DNA from: Sisyra terminalis
Taxonomy: Eukaryota; Arthropoda; Insecta; Neuroptera; Sisyridae
Reading direction: 5' to 3'
DNA: 64,000 nucleotides
Assembly (NCBI GenBank): GCA_958496175.1
Contig: OY292280.1
Span: forward strand, 14,942,001-15,006,000
Shown here: piece after piece, positions 63,874-64,000 of the stretch
How positions within the stretch are numbered: position 1 is the stretch's first letter
How the letters are laid out: every line of letters starts with the position of its first letter
Notes under the pieces: model-generated
Seen by the model: only the letters and a program-made list of their open reading frames with translations
Told to the model about the DNA's origin: nothing
Databases searched by the model: none
Position numbers and translations under genes: made by a program

Positions 63874-64000
63874 GAAAAATAAATAATAGGAAAACGAACG
63901 AGATAAGCAATTTGTTAGTTTTCATTTCTTCAAAATTTTCAATAGCTTTAACTATTTTTTCAGTCACTAGTAGCGCATTGTTAAGGAGACACTTGACATA
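63874..64000 (+). mobile_element. MITE-like insertion in Sec5 intron, cut by window end
   Basis: GAACGAGATAAG-x-CAATTTG, GTTAGTTTTCATTTCTTC and GGAGACACTTGA match 24163-24285 in the TRAP-beta intron with modest divergence. At 24283 a TA-type MITE end follows; here the window stops first. Confidence 0.65.

Noticed and set aside
1..64000. CRISPR arrays, operons or bacterial insertion sequences
   Set aside because: No regularly spaced short repeats of CRISPR type are present, and spliced genes show the DNA is eukaryotic.

Overview
The window is strongly AT-rich eukaryotic nuclear DNA. Genes have introns with GT-AG splice sites, and long gene-poor stretches are full of decayed mobile-element DNA. 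The protein set (ceramide synthase/schlank type, Fbxl7, TRAP-beta, BORCS8, X11/Mint, SLC25A32-type carrier, NDUFB5, Sec5) and the repeats point to an insect; the order cannot be fixed by eye. All gene models were built here by reading splice sites and checking that the phases join. None is supported by transcripts.

Layout: 1-5203 is repeat-rich intergenic DNA with a direct repeat of about 742 bp. 5204-8268 (minus) is a six-exon ceramide synthase. 8269-16151 is a gene-poor block with hAT-like pieces, a decayed LINE reverse transcriptase and a degenerate repeat field. 16152-17224 (+) is an FKBP2-like ER prolyl isomerase with several altered active-site positions. 19553-21518 (+) is Fbxl7. 22571-22908 (minus) is a weak two-exon candidate. 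23392-24876 (minus) is TRAP-beta. 26351-27871 (+) is BORC subunit 8. 30945-45480 (+) is a 15-exon X11/Mint adaptor. 45481-50945 is repeat-bearing intergenic DNA. 50946-54403 (+) is a mitochondrial folate/FAD-type carrier with a 460-bp foldback MITE in intron 4. 56761-58298 (+) is complex I subunit NDUFB5. 58792-63793 (+) is exocyst subunit Sec5, cut by the window end.

The genes are unrelated housekeeping or neuronal genes and form no operon-like unit. Several share the secretory and membrane-traffic theme (ceramide synthesis, TRAP translocon, ER FKBP, BORC, Mint, exocyst), which is probably chance.

The most notable signal is in Mint. Two separate in-frame exon cassettes (39712-40047 and 41631-42131) each encode a different N-terminal half of the PTB domain. 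Both end in the same EEAV-x-x-IK motif at the same phase, so either can join the shared exon at 43148. This suggests mutually exclusive splicing that gives one adaptor two different PTB domains. Other points are the divergent FKBP pocket, a tRNA-derived SINE family with two copies sharing a 3' tail, and a TA-flanked MITE family sitting repeatedly in introns.
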